Both the position numbers and the translations under genes were made by a program. A model generated the notes under the pieces. It searched no databases and was not told the DNA's origin. It saw nothing but the letters and a program-made list of their open reading frames with translations. A stretch of DNA of 64,000 nucleotides from Hungatella sp. (GTDB taxonomy: Bacteria; Bacillota; Clostridia; Lachnospirales; Lachnospiraceae), in NCBI GenBank assembly GCA_009712635.1, contig WASS01000020.1:753208-817207 (forward strand), written 5' to 3'. This document shows, piece by piece, positions 38,437-47,699 of this stretch (position 1 is the stretch's first letter; every line of letters starts with the position of its first letter).

Positions 38437-40197
38437 TCAACCACTGATTCGAAACGTAGAAACAGTTTTTTCCTCTTCTGGCTCTATTCCCAGATAAGGA
38501 AAAATGTTCTTAAAAATATCAGCAATCACTGGTGCGGCAATGGTTCCGCCATAGTAAATGCCCTGCGGTTCATCAATGGTAATAAGGGCAATTACTTTTG
38601 GATTATCGGCGGGAGCGAATCCGACAAAGGATGAAATATACTTTTTTAAACTTCGTGGAAGTTTTTCAGAGGTTGCAGTTTTTCCTCCGATCCGGTATCC
38701 TTCAATCTTTGCTTTTTTTCCGCTTCCCTCGGAAACTACCTGCTCTAAAATATAACGCATGGTTTCACTGGTTTCTTTTGATACAATCCCCTCCTTTACC
38801 GGGTAGTTAAACGTATGCACAGATTTTCCATCCGAACTTACTGTACTCACGCCAAAATGAGGAGTAATGCGGTTTCCCCCGTTTACAATAGAAGAAGCCG
38901 TCGTAATTAACTGCATGGGGGTGATCTGAAATGACTGTCCAAAGGATACGGTTGCCAGTTCTACCAGTCCCATATCTTCTTTTTTATGCATGATCGTGGA
39001 GGCCTCTCCAGGCAGATCGATTCCGGTTTTTCCTTTCAGACCAAACTGCTCAAAATATTTGTAGTAATTATCCACTCCAAGCCTCTGCCCCACATCGATG
39101 AGTACAGGGTTGCAGGAATTCATCATGCCCTGAAGGAAGGTTTCTGATCCATGACCGCCCACTTTATGGCATCTGATTTTTCTGTCCTCTACTACCCGGA
39201 ATCCGGGACAGGAAAACTGATCCGTAAGCTTTACAACTCCAGCCTCCAGTCCGGCTGCAGCTGTTACAATCTTAAAAGTAGATCCTGGCTCGTAAGTGTC
39301 GTTGATGCATGGATTTCTCCACATCTTATTTAACAGATCCTGCTTTTCCTTCTCATTTGCAGGAACTTCTGTTGTGGTATTTAGTGTAAACGGATCATTT
39401 AAGTTAAATTCAGGTGCATTAACCATTGCCATAATTTCCCCGTTTTGAGGATTCATTATAATGATGGACACTCTCTTTGCACCTTTTTTCTCCATTACCT
39501 GATAGGCCGCCTGCTCACAGTAACGCTGAATATTTACATCCAGACTGATATGCAGATCCTGTCCTGCAATTGGTTCTATCCGGTCTTCCGCCTCATTTTC
39601 AATTTCTATTCCTGCAGCGTCTGACATGGTTAAAATCTTACCGTTCAGTCCTTTTAAGTACTGCTCGTATTTTACCTCCAGGCCGATGATTCCCTGGTTG
39701 TCTCCTCCTGTAAATCCAAGTACGGTGGATGCAAGGGTATCATAAGGGTAATACCGTTTGTAATCTTCATCTACCTTGACTCCTGCCAGATGATAGGACC
39801 TTATCTGGTCTCCCATAGCCTTGTCTACATTCGTTTTAATAATTTCCCTGGAACTGTACTTTTCCACTTTCTTGCGGATCTCTGCTTCATTCAGCCCTAA
39901 CTCCTTAGACAGAACCGCAACCACCTCATCCGGCTTTTTTACCTGATTGTGGATGACCGATATGGTGCAGACGGTGCGGTTTGTAGCAATGACAGTCCCA
40001 CTGGCGTCAATAATATTGCCTCTTGCAGCTTTAATGGTCCTCTCTCTCTCATGAAGATCAGAGGCCATGGCGCTGTAGTGCTCAGAGCGAAAAATCATTA
40101 GAAAAATAAGCCGTCCCATTAATCCTGTCATGGCAAGAAACAACAGGAAAAACAGGAGGGCTATTTTCTCTCTGTGATGTGTTTTATTCGAATTCAT
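38437..40197 (-). CDS. Class B penicillin-binding protein, SpoVD/FtsI-like
   Basis: A 586-residue class B transpeptidase: membrane helix at about 12-32, PBP dimerisation domain (about 45-220), and transpeptidase domain with STFKI (active Ser), SCN, and KTATSEK where KTGT is usual. It forms peptide cross-links with an SEDS partner. No PASTA domain is present. It follows another class B PBP gene, so the pair probably covers vegetative division and sporulation; SpoVD is the likelier identity for this one. The ATG at 40197 has GGAG 6 nt upstream; the frame opens 7 codons earlier. Confidence 0.88.
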   Translation of the reverse strand: MNSNKTHHREKIALLFFLLFLAMTGLMGRLIFLMIFRSEHYSAMASDLHERERTIKAARGNIIDASGTVIATNRTVCTISVIHNQVKKPDEVVAVLSKELGLNEAEIRKKVEKYSSREIIKTNVDKAMGDQIRSYHLAGVKVDEDYKRYYPYDTLASTVLGFTGGDNQGIIGLEVKYEQYLKGLNGKILTMSDAAGIEIENEAEDRIEPIAGQDLHISLDVNIQRYCEQAAYQVMEKKGAKRVSIIIMNPQNGEIMAMVNAPEFNLNDPFTLNTTTEVPANEKEKQDLLNKMWRNPCINDTYEPGSTFKIVTAAAGLEAGVVKLTDQFSCPGFRVVEDRKIRCHKVGGHGSETFLQGMMNSCNPVLIDVGQRLGVDNYYKYFEQFGLKGKTGIDLPGEASTIMHKKEDMGLVELATVSFGQSFQITPMQLITTASSIVNGGNRITPHFGVSTVSSDGKSVHTFNYPVKEGIVSKETSETMRYILEQVVSEGSGKKAKIEGYRIGGKTATSEKLPRSLKKYISSFVGFAPADNPKVIALITIDEPQGIYYGGTIAAPVIADIFKNIFPYLGIEPEEEKTVSTFRISG

Positions 40198-40270
40198 AAG
40201 CTGCTCCATCGTCATCATTGTTACAGTATATGAAATTCGGTTTTTTTTATGAGTCAGTTTGCCTTAAAGT

Positions 40271-42526
40271 TTATTCTGAAGCCTGGGTTTCATCCCCTTC
40301 TGTTGTATCCTGAGAGGCTCCACCGGTATCTCCCGGAAGGGCTGCCGGTAAATCCGCGCCTTCTCCTTCCTGCCGGTTTACGTATTCTTCAGTGGGATTC
40401 AGTAATTCATCCGGAACTTTTTCTCCATTTTCCATGGTTGGTGCTTCTTTTGAAGGCTCTTGTTCCGTCGTCTCTGCTCCAGCCTCACTACTTTCAGAAG
40501 ATGGCTGTGTCTCAGTGGTAATGCCCTCCTGCTGGGGAAGGGTAGCTGCATCTTCGGAAGAAAGTGACCCTTGAGTCTCTGTATCTGGGAATACATTTAA
40601 ATAAGGAAGAATCTCCGCCATAATTTTTTCAAAAATCTGGCTGGCGTATGTGCTGTGAGGCTGATCCTCAACATGAGGTTCATCAACAACCACATAAACC
40701 AGTACCTGTGGATTATCGGATGGTGCATATCCGCAGAAGGATACTACATAGTTTGTTTTATCTCTTGGAATCTTCTCCGCTGTACCAGTTTTTCCGGCAA
40801 CCTTATATCCGGCAATTCTGGCAGCGCCGCCTGTTCCGCCCTCAGCATTGACAGTCTTAAATAATGCCTCATTGATATACTTGGTGGTAGACTCAGAAAC
40901 AGTCTCACGCACCAGTACGGGGTCAACTTTTTTCATGACAGATCCCTGTTCATTTAATATCTGTTTTACTACATGGGGCTCGTAATAGGATCCCCCGTTT
41001 ATAACGGAACAGTAAGCTGCTGCCATCTGAATCATGGTACAGTTAAAGTTCTGTCCGAAGGAGTTAGTTGCAAGATCCGTAGGACCTGCGGTATCTGCCG
41101 TATACATAACGGTTTTATTATCCGCTTCTCCTGGCAGATCGATACCGGTCTTTGAACCGAATCCAAAGATCTGCTGGTATTTATAGAATTTCTCTTTTCC
41201 CATCTGCTGGGCAATCCGCATCATAACTACGTTGCAGGACTTCATAAGACCTTCTTGTACAGTAATGAGTCCGTGTCCGTATCTGCTGACACAGTTGATC
41301 TTATGTCCGCCTACTTCCAGAAACTTATTGCATTCATAGGTTTCATTTCCTGTAATGGCGCCTTCCTCTAATGCTGCAGAGACCGTAAATATTTTTTCTG
41401 TAGATCCTGGCTCATAGCCGTCACTGATGCAGAAATTACGCCAGGTCTGATTCCACGCTACCTGAGTGCCAAGAGATATGATCTGTTCATCGGAATAGTG
41501 CTGGGATACTGTCTCCGGTGTGAGAGGCTGGGCATCCTTATTCTTCCTTTTATAATCATCCATGGCTTCTTTTATCCCCAGCTGTCTGAGTACATCTGCG
41601 GTAAACTCAGGACGCAGATCACGGGGGTTATTTAAATCAAAGGTCTTGTCATCTGCCATGGCAAGAACTTCCCCGTTATTGGGATCCATTACAACTACAC
41701 CCACCCGCTTGCTTCCGGTCTGTGCTTCCCACTCAGCTATGTATTTTTCCACGATCTTTTGTACATTGACATCTACCGTAGATACAACTGTATTACCGTT
41801 TGAAGCCGGTTTTATTACCCTCTCTAAATTGGAATCATCATTTAAATAACCGTATTCTCTTCCGTTGACTCCCATGAGAGTGGTATTGTAAAACTGTTCA
41901 ATTCCTCCGGTTCCATCCATACCGTCCCCGTTGGCGAAACCGACCAGCTTGCTTGCAAGGGAATTATAAGGGTATACACGCTTATATTCATCTTCAAACC
42001 AGATTCCTTTTATGTCTTTTCTGGATTTTTTCAATTCCTCTGCTTTTTCTGCTTTGTACTTCTCGTATTTATCCTTGTCATCATAAGTCAGCTGCTTCGC
42101 ATAACGGATATACTGCTTGTCCTTTTTCTCCTGAATGAGATTGGTGATTTCAGTTTTGTCATATCCAAAGCATTCAGTCAGAGCATTGATGGTTGGTTCC
42201 AGATAGGCTTCCGGATCACTCATGATCTGCTTTGGATCAAGAATTAAATTATATACTTTCTCACTGGTTGCCAGATAGGTGCCGTTTCGGTCCAGTACAT
42301 CCCCTCTCTTAAAAGGAATCACTCTGCTGTCATACTCCTGCTGGGACAGTACAATCTGGTTATAATCTTCTTTTTTCTTCGTCATCATATTATAAAGAAC
42401 CATGACCAATGCAAACAAAGCCAGCGTTATCACCAAAACCGTAATCGCCAGCTTTTCCTGCATATAACGAGGAAATACTTTATTTCTTTTGCTCCTGTTT
42501 TTATTATTGTTTCGGAATGTCCTCAT
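40271..42526 (-). CDS. Class B penicillin-binding protein with long acidic tail (FtsI/PbpB-like)
   Basis: A 751-residue class B PBP. A basic N-terminus (NKNRSKRNK) precedes a helix at about 28-48, the dimerisation domain with ERVIKPASNGNTVVSTVD, and a transpeptidase domain with STEKI, SCN and KTGTAEK. The last 110 residues or so are a low-complexity Ser/Thr/Glu/Pro tail of unknown role in place of PASTA repeats. Placement right after ftsL marks it as the likely septal transpeptidase FtsI. It overlaps the ftsL-like gene by 23 nt. Confidence 0.9.
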   Translation of the reverse strand: MRTFRNNNKNRSKRNKVFPRYMQEKLAITVLVITLALFALVMVLYNMMTKKKEDYNQIVLSQQEYDSRVIPFKRGDVLDRNGTYLATSEKVYNLILDPKQIMSDPEAYLEPTINALTECFGYDKTEITNLIQEKKDKQYIRYAKQLTYDDKDKYEKYKAEKAEELKKSRKDIKGIWFEDEYKRVYPYNSLASKLVGFANGDGMDGTGGIEQFYNTTLMGVNGREYGYLNDDSNLERVIKPASNGNTVVSTVDVNVQKIVEKYIAEWEAQTGSKRVGVVVMDPNNGEVLAMADDKTFDLNNPRDLRPEFTADVLRQLGIKEAMDDYKRKNKDAQPLTPETVSQHYSDEQIISLGTQVAWNQTWRNFCISDGYEPGSTEKIFTVSAALEEGAITGNETYECNKFLEVGGHKINCVSRYGHGLITVQEGLMKSCNVVMMRIAQQMGKEKFYKYQQIFGFGSKTGIDLPGEADNKTVMYTADTAGPTDLATNSFGQNFNCTMIQMAAAYCSVINGGSYYEPHVVKQILNEQGSVMKKVDPVLVRETVSESTTKYINEALFKTVNAEGGTGGAARIAGYKVAGKTGTAEKIPRDKTNYVVSFCGYAPSDNPQVLVYVVVDEPHVEDQPHSTYASQIFEKIMAEILPYLNVFPDTETQGSLSSEDAATLPQQEGITTETQPSSESSEAGAETTEQEPSKEAPTMENGEKVPDELLNPTEEYVNRQEGEGADLPAALPGDTGGASQDTTEGDETQASE

Positions 42527-42983
42527 TCTGCCTTACATACTCACTTTCCGTTTTATCATAGTGAAGGATCTGATCTTTGTTAGCATAGACCATACCCAGT
42601 TCCTCAGTGGCAACTTTATACACATGATCAAGATCAACGGAAGTGTTAATGCTCATTTCCAATGCATCGTTTTCGGTTTTCAGTTTCTCCAGCTGTACTT
42701 CCCGGGTTTCAATCTCATGAATGCTGGTTGTTATTGAGGACTGTAAATGCAAATAATTCACACACAAACAAAGGGTAATGACTGCAGCAATCGTCAGCAT
42801 AATTACATAAGGTAAATCCATCTGTAATGCTTTCTCGCGGTTCCGTCTTACATGATGGGGCACGGGACGGCGAATTTCATCCGGTGTAGAAACCGGTCTG
42901 CTGACCGGCATGGTTTTACGAACCGTATTCCCCTGCACATAGGCAGAGTTCCGATAGGAATGCACATTTCTTCTTGCAGCCAC
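42504..42983 (-). CDS. ftsL: FtsL-like cell division protein
   Basis: A 159-residue bitopic protein: about 55 cytoplasmic residues rich in Arg and Pro, a helix at about 57-75, then a leucine-zipper-like coiled coil (about 80-110) ending in a short outer tail. This layout and its place between rsmH and the PBP gene identify it as FtsL, which recruits DivIC and FtsQ to the septum. Start codon is GTG at 42983 with GGGAGG upstream. Sequence conservation of the family is low. Confidence 0.82.
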   Translation of the reverse strand: MAARRNVHSYRNSAYVQGNTVRKTMPVSRPVSTPDEIRRPVPHHVRRNREKALQMDLPYVIMLTIAAVITLCLCVNYLHLQSSITTSIHEIETREVQLEKLKTENDALEMSINTSVDLDHVYKVATEELGMVYANKDQILHYDKTESEYVRQNEDIPKQ

Positions 42984-43001
42984 TCTTATTTTCCTCCCTT
43001 T

Positions 43002-43940
43002 TTAGATTCGTTCAAACACACGAAGCTTTGAACTCTTTGAGCGTTTGTTTTCTGATAATTCTTCTTCTGATGGTAAAATGGGCTTTCTTGTGATGACTTT
43101 ACCCATACTTTTTCTTCCGCATACGCAGACCGGAAAGTTAGGCGGGCAGATACATGGATCTTCATTATCCTTGAATCTGGTCTTTACAATTCGGTCTTCC
43201 AGTGAGTGGAAGGTAATGATGGAAAGCCTTCCTCCAGGATTTAAAAGCCCGATCATGGTATCAAGAGAGTTTTTCAACACATCCAGCTCATGATTGAGTT
43301 CGATTCTGATTGCCTGAAAGGTTCGCTTAGAAGGGTGGCCTCCTACCGCTCTTATCTTTGCAGGAATTGCGTTTTTTATGATCTCTGACAATTCTCCCGT
43401 TGTTTCAACTGGCTTCACAGCCCTGGCTCTTACAATGTGTTTTGCAATATTCTTTGCAAATTTATCTTCTCCGTAATCCCGTATAATCCGATATAAATCA
43501 AATTCGCTGTACTGATTGATAATATCGGCGGCTGTCTGTGGATTTCTCTGATCCATTCTCATATCAAGAGGAGCATCCTCCTCCCGGTAGGTAAATCCTC
43601 TCTCCGGCATGTCCAGCTGATAGGAGGAAACACCAAGATCCAGATAAATTCCATCCACTTTATCAATTCCAAGTTCCGTTAAAACCCCATGTATATTTTC
43701 GTAATTGCTTCTGACTACGGTTACCTTGTCTTTATATTCTTTCAGCCGCTCAGTTGCAGCAGCAATGGCATCCGCATCCTGGTCAATTCCGATTAATCTT
43801 CCGTGTTCCCCCAGGCGCCTGCATACTTCTAAAGCATGTCCTCCGCCTCCTAAGGTTCCATCAACATAAATCCCGTCTGGTTTTATATTCAGGCTGTCGA
43901 TGGTTTCATAAAGCAGCACCGATTTGTGTTCAAACATCAT
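43002..43940 (-). CDS. rsmH: 16S rRNA m4C1402 methyltransferase
   Basis: A 312-residue SAM-dependent methyltransferase. [11 protein letters not shown] at the start, [13 protein letters not shown] near 26 (SAM site), [10 protein letters not shown] near 100 and the ending KSKLRV-like [11 protein letters not shown] are typical of RsmH (MraW). It N4-methylates C1402 of 16S rRNA in the decoding centre. The ATG overlaps the mraZ stop (ATGA). Confidence 0.95.
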   Translation of the reverse strand: MMFEHKSVLLYETIDSLNIKPDGIYVDGTLGGGGHALEVCRRLGEHGRLIGIDQDADAIAAATERLKEYKDKVTVVRSNYENIHGVLTELGIDKVDGIYLDLGVSSYQLDMPERGFTYREEDAPLDMRMDQRNPQTAADIINQYSEFDLYRIIRDYGEDKFAKNIAKHIVRARAVKPVETTGELSEIIKNAIPAKIRAVGGHPSKRTFQAIRIELNHELDVLKNSLDTMIGLLNPGGRLSIITFHSLEDRIVKTRFKDNEDPCICPPNFPVCVCGRKSMGKVITRKPILPSEEELSENKRSKSSKLRVFERI

Positions 43941-44362
43941 ATACCTAGTCCTTCCATAGCTTCCGCGATTTCTTCCATATCATCATAGGTATTGGCTGCC
44001 ATCCATGCATCCTTGCTCCAGATCTCAATCCTGCTTCCAACTCCTACTAATACTGCGTCTTTATCGATTCCGGCGTGTTCTCTTAATACCGCCGGAAGCA
44101 GAATTCTTCCCTGCTTGTCCACTTCACAGGAACTGGCTCCTGCCAGAAAAAATCTGGAAAACTTTCTGGCATTGGTGTTAGTCAGCGGCAGGCTTTTTAA
44201 TTTTTCTTCCAGGGCTCTCCACTCATCATTGTCATACACAAATAAACAGCCGTCCAAGCCCTTCGTCACGACGAATTCTTCTCCTAGCTGCTCTCTGAAT
44301 TTGGATGGGACAATAAGACGTCCCTTCGCATCGACCGTATGATTGTATTCGCCCATGAACAT
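43937..44362 (-). CDS. mraZ: Transcriptional regulator MraZ
   Basis: A 141-residue protein of two AbrB-like swapped-hairpin repeats, [13 protein letters not shown] (about 10-22) and [13 protein letters not shown] (about 82-94). MraZ binds direct repeats upstream of its own gene and controls the dcw cluster. The start is set at ATG 44362 ([13 protein letters not shown] 6 nt upstream), matching other MraZ proteins. An open frame reaching 44416 would run into the operator repeats and is rejected. Confidence 0.94.
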   Translation of the reverse strand: MFMGEYNHTVDAKGRLIVPSKFREQLGEEFVVTKGLDGCLFVYDNDEWRALEEKLKSLPLTNTNARKFSRFFLAGASSCEVDKQGRILLPAVLREHAGIDKDAVLVGVGSRIEIWSKDAWMAANTYDDMEEIAEAMEGLGI

Positions 44363-44400
44363 ACTAATCACCTGCTTGTACTTCGGTTTGGGAAAATCAG

Positions 44401-44448
44401 ACCACTTTTCCTCCATTTCCTACCACTTCGTACCACTTTCCACCACTT
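44401..44448 (-). repeat. MraZ-box direct repeats (dcw operator)
   Basis: Minus-strand AAGTGGT occurs at 44442-44448, 44432-44438, 44422-44428 and 44401-44407, with a degenerate AAATGGA at 44412-44418: five units with a spacing of 10, 10, 10 and 11 bp, one helical turn each. This is the arrangement MraZ binds. It lies just downstream of the -10 element and 39 nt before the mraZ start. Confidence 0.88.
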
Positions 44449-44456
44449 GTACTCTA

Positions 44457-44485
44457 ATTCTAGTACATTTGATTCAAAAACGCAA
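44457..44485 (-). promoter_or_regulatory. mraZ/dcw promoter
   Basis: TTGCGT (44480-44485) and TAGAAT (44457-44462) on the minus strand with a 17-nt spacer; the start point would fall at the first MraZ box. Confidence 0.7.
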
Positions 44486-44565
44486 GGATATTTTAGAATT
44501 AATTTCAATTTAATTTGGCTTATTTACTGGGGTTTGCAGACATTTTCCAATATTTTCCATAATCC

Positions 44566-44618
44566 GACAAAAATCGAAATCACCCCAGACACTGCTGGGA
44601 TACAGGGCTGGGGTGATT
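44566..44618 (-). terminator. Terminator downstream of the XRE-cupin gene
   Basis: AATCACCCCAG (44578-44588) pairs with CTGGGGTGATT (44608-44618). On the minus strand the hairpin is followed by ATTTTTG; on the plus strand it is followed by CTCTTTTTC, so it may also act rightward. Confidence 0.75.
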
Positions 44619-44728
44619 ACTCTTTTTCATTACAAACTGATTTTATGCTGATTTTTGCTACGTTTTGCCGTAACTTTTTTTATGACTTTAAGTAGGGATT
44701 TCACTATCCGATCCCCCCCCCAAAAAAT

Positions 44729-45283
44729 CTAATCCGGATAGAAAATAACCAGATTAAGCTTACAATTTTCCCCTCCTGTATTTTCATAACTATGGAACTC
44801 GTCGGCTTTGAAACGTATAGCTTTTCCTGCATTGACAACAAAACTTTTTTCACCTACAGTGACTGTCACTTCCCCGCTAAATACGGTTAAAAACTCTTGT
44901 GTTCCTTGTAAATGGGGCTCTGTTGATAAATACCCATTGGTTTGAAATTCCAAAGAATATATTTCAAACCGACGAGTGCTGTCAAAAGAAAACGTCGGGT
45001 AAATTTTCACCCTCCCTTCATCCTCAAGCAATGGTTCACGACTGTTAATGTCTATCAATTCGATATTCGTTTCCACTTGATTGATCAATTGTGAAAAAGA
45101 TACTTTTAGACCATTGGCAATTTTCCACATCGTTGATACGGTTGGGTTCACTTCACAACGTTCAATTTGACCCAGCATACTTTTACTAACGCCCGAAAGC
45201 TTTGCCACGGTATCAAGGCTCAGCTTTTTTTCTTCTCTTACTCTCTTCAGGTTTTCAGAAATTATACGGCTAAGATCATCCAA
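44729..45283 (-). CDS. XRE-family regulator with cupin sensor domain
   Basis: A 184-residue regulator: HTH_3 domain at about 5-62 (LSLDTVAKLSGVSKSMLGQIE as the HTH core) and a C-terminal cupin at about 105-180 (FSGEVTVTVGEKSFVVNAG and FHSYENTGG). Such proteins often control an adjacent transporter or amino-acid gene and sense a small ligand in the cupin. It is divergent from a LysE exporter gene with a perfect palindrome between. The frame is open to 45382, but the TTG at 45283, with GGGAGGTG 5 nt upstream, is clearly the start, since the upstream part covers the palindrome. Confidence 0.87.
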   Translation of the reverse strand: MDDLSRIISENLKRVREEKKLSLDTVAKLSGVSKSMLGQIERCEVNPTVSTMWKIANGLKVSFSQLINQVETNIELIDINSREPLLEDEGRVKIYPTFSFDSTRRFEIYSLEFQTNGYLSTEPHLQGTQEFLTVFSGEVTVTVGEKSFVVNAGKAIRFKADEFHSYENTGGENCKLNLVIFYPD

Positions 45284-45363
45284 AAAAACACCTCCCAATA
45301 GTTGACAGTATGCTGCACATATGATAGCATTATCCTGCACAGGCAGTATAATACACATATTGT

Positions 45364-45382
45364 ATGATATACAGTATATCAT
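45364..45382. promoter_or_regulatory. Perfect 19-bp palindrome, putative operator
   Basis: ATGATATACAGTATATCAT is a perfect inverted repeat of 9 bp around one central base, lying 36 nt upstream of the LysE start and 81 nt upstream of the regulator start. It is the likely binding site of the XRE-cupin protein. A TTGACA is present at 45302-45307 on the plus strand and a TATAAT at 45347-45352, but their pairing is uncertain. Confidence 0.65.
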
Positions 45383-45417
45383 TCTGTAATTTCAAAGTAA
45401 AGAGAGGTACGTTTATC

Positions 45418-46014
45418 ATGGCAAATCTGCTGCAATTTTTATCATATGTTTTTGTATCAAATATTTCCCCAGGGCCAAATGCAATCATATCAATGTCCAA
45501 CGCCGGGAAGTTCGGATTGAAAAAAAGTATTCTGTTTAATTTGGGCGTAACTGTGGGAGCGTTCCTTGTATTATCCGTGAGCAGCCTTTTTAGCAGGATT
45601 ATATTTGATATTTTCCCTGCCTTTCAGATGATCATGGTTTGGGTTGGTGCCGCATATATATTGTGGTTAGCCTGGAATACACTCCTAAGCAAGCCTGCCG
45701 GAGAAAATAAGTACCATAAAGACAGTGGTAATTTATTTTTGCAAGGTGTTGTTTTGCAGTTTTTAAATCCCAATACGATTTTATACGGGATAACTGCTTT
45801 TTCAACCTTTATTCTGCCACAATATCAATCACCTTTGATTTTAATCCTGTTTTGTATTTTACTTTCTTTCGTTTCCTTGTTTTGTACAGTATGCTGGACT
45901 GTATTTGGTGCAGTATTTCAGATATTCATTGTAAAGCACTCGAAAATTGTAACTGTTATTTTAGCAGCATTACTGGGATATTGTGCTGTTTCCTTAGTGA
46001 TACAAACGTTTTAA
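45418..46014 (+). CDS. LysE/RhtB-family exporter
   Basis: A 198-residue membrane protein with about six helices. The N-terminal signature SNISPGPNAIISMSNAGKFG is that of the LysE/RhtB amino-acid exporter family, with FLNPNTILYG near 117. It probably exports an amino acid or related metabolite; the substrate is not predictable. AGAGAGG lies upstream of ATG 45418; an open frame 18 codons longer starts inside the palindrome and is rejected. It is the only plus-strand gene between 4.9 and 59 kb apart from the small one at 9.2 kb. Confidence 0.88.
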   Translation: MANLLQFLSYVFVSNISPGPNAIISMSNAGKFGLKKSILFNLGVTVGAFLVLSVSSLFSRIIFDIFPAFQMIMVWVGAAYILWLAWNTLLSKPAGENKYHKDSGNLFLQGVVLQFLNPNTILYGITAFSTFILPQYQSPLILILFCILLSFVSLFCTVCWTVFGAVFQIFIVKHSKIVTVILAALLGYCAVSLVIQTF

Positions 46015-46025
46015 CACATTGAATC

Positions 46026-46071
46026 ATCAAAAGCCCTCCAATGGCAGTTATGTCATTGGAGGGCTTTTGAT
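46026..46071. terminator. Strong bidirectional terminator
   Basis: An 18-bp perfect stem (46026-46043 with 46054-46071) and a 10-nt loop between the LysE gene and the last gene of the mannosidase operon. Confidence 0.9.
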
Positions 46072-46109
46072 ACGTAATAGACCTGATTGTATGCCAGTTT
46101 TGATTCACA

Positions 46110-47699
46110 TTATTGTGATTCTGGCTTTAGCATAAGATTATAATTCCACTGTCTTATGGTAACAGTATGATTCATAAAATGAAAAATAAACCGGACTACA
46201 GTATTATCATTTAATACGGAAAAATATCCTTTATTCGATGACCCGCTTCTGGGATAAGTGTCATGGCTATATGTAGAAGATAACGTTCCATAAGTAGAAA
46301 CCCCATAATCATATTCTCCGGCAAAGGGAATCACAACGCTGAGTGCATAGGTGTTGTTTCCTATATAATACATCCGGGTAACTTCGCTGTTGGAATCATT
46401 TTTTACCGCTCCCACATACGGCTGAAAGCTTCCATAAACAACCACTCTCTCTGGAAGTTTTATTCCGGTCTCCTCATCGTAAACATCTTTTGCACCATAG
46501 TCAGCGGAATTTTCCGGGTTCGTTTCCACCTCTTTTAAGGCTTCCTCCGATTCCCATATCCTTTTTATGGTCTCCTCCTGACTAAATCCCATGGGGCAGT
46601 CCGGACTTTTCTCATTGATCTTATAATAATCCTGCACGTCCATCTGATCGTTGTCGCCCCGCTTCATGGTTACGGCCGCCGCATCTAAGGTACGGCGGAA
46701 GGGTATTTCAAAAAAAGCGTGATTAACAGCTGACCATAAAGCGGTATATTCCAGAAACTTACCCTGGGCTTCCCGGGATTGGTTGGCAAACCAGCCAATC
46801 TGATCATATCCCCACCAGTCGCTCCATGCACGTTCCTCTTTTGTCACACTGGCAAAGTCGTCTATCACCTTTCCTCCCCAGTTATCATACTCCATGAGAT
46901 ATGGCATGGATTTTACTTCAAATCCATTGGGATTTAATCCGCCTTCACTAAACCCTTCCTTTACCAGTACCAGTCTGTCCCCCTCCCGGTCTGTCACCGG
47001 ATATCTGGTGTAGGGCATGGCGTGATAATCCAGCAGTAGTTTCCCTCTTATGCTGATGCCATGGCTGTGTGCATCCATCAACACCAGGTGTCTCCTGGCA
47101 TTTTTTCTGGCGTAATCCCGAATCATTTCCATTACTTCACCCATTTTCACCATTCCCCGGTCATCTGCTGTGTATAAATGAATCTGACCCATATGAAGTG
47201 CCTCATAGCCCGCGTCAATATACCGGACTGCACGGTAATAAAACCACAGCCTTGTTTCCAGCTGGGTAATATCCGGAAGCGCACCATCATCTTCCCACCA
47301 GAACCCCTGGGGGGCCTTTGGGAAACGCATCTGCTCGAAAGAAAAGCATCTGTTTTCAGGTTTCAATCTAAAAGCCTTAAAAACACAGGCTGGGATGGGA
47401 ATGGTTTCTAAAGGTCTGTATACTGCCTCAAAAATGCAGGCCTGCAGAATGATCTCCGGATCAATCTCATGAACCTTTTCCGCCAGTTCCTCTGACTTTC
47501 TGAAATGCTCTTCTTCATCCGAATCCGGATACCAGTAACCAGATGCCCTTCCCAGAAACTTGATACCCAGATTTTTAATGGCTCTTAAATCATCATTCCG
47601 TGTTTTGGTATGAATAAAAAAGGCTGCCGATGCCGCTCTGGAAAGATAGTTTCTAAGCACTTCCAGTTCAATTACCGTATCAAAGGTGTAGTTCTTCAT
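46110..47699 (-). CDS. Unrecognised protein of the mannosidase operon, possible TIM-barrel glycosidase
   Basis: A 529-residue soluble protein with no signal peptide. I do not recognise the family. The first 340 residues alternate hydrophobic strands and helices, with acidic or His-rich strand ends such as [22 protein letters not shown] and [10 protein letters not shown], a pattern seen in TIM-barrel glycosidases. The last 100 or so residues look all-beta, Tyr/Ser-rich, like an accessory sandwich domain. The ATG at 47699 overlaps the GH125 stop (ATGA) and has GGGGTGG upstream; the frame opens 18 codons earlier. It is the last gene before a strong terminator. Company with GH38, GH125 and GH4 suggests carbohydrate hydrolysis, but no catalytic residue can be named with confidence. 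Confidence 0.6.
   Translation of the reverse strand: MKNYTFDTVIELEVLRNYLSRAASAAFFIHTKTRNDDLRAIKNLGIKFLGRASGYWYPDSDEEEHFRKSEELAEKVHEIDPEIILQACIFEAVYRPLETIPIPACVFKAFRLKPENRCFSFEQMRFPKAPQGFWWEDDGALPDITQLETRLWFYYRAVRYIDAGYEALHMGQIHLYTADDRGMVKMGEVMEMIRDYARKNARRHLVLMDAHSHGISIRGKLLLDYHAMPYTRYPVTDREGDRLVLVKEGFSEGGLNPNGFEVKSMPYLMEYDNWGGKVIDDFASVTKEERAWSDWWGYDQIGWFANQSREAQGKFLEYTALWSAVNHAFFEIPFRRTLDAAAVTMKRGDNDQMDVQDYYKINEKSPDCPMGFSQEETIKRIWESEEALKEVETNPENSADYGAKDVYDEETGIKLPERVVVYGSFQPYVGAVKNDSNSEVTRMYYIGNNTYALSVVIPFAGEYDYGVSTYGTLSSTYSHDTYPRSGSSNKGYFSVLNDNTVVRFIFHFMNHTVTIRQWNYNLMLKPESQ

Larger units (their letters stand above)
44363..44728. other. 366-nt gap without a gene between mraZ and the XRE-cupin gene
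   Basis: From right to left it holds the hairpin CTATCCG/CGGATAG (44704-44710 with 44735-44741) around a nine-C tract (44713-44721), the terminator of the XRE gene, the mraZ promoter, and the MraZ-box repeats. The stretch 44486-44575 is AT-rich and shows nothing recognisable. Confidence 0.7.

Noticed and set aside
44363-44416. N-terminal extension of MraZ to 44416
   Set aside because: It covers the operator repeat region and has no ribosome site; ATG 44362 gives the conserved MraZ start.
44713-44721. Nine-C homopolymer as a phase-variation switch
   Set aside because: It lies after the stop codon of the XRE-cupin gene and upstream of no start codon, so slippage would not change a protein.
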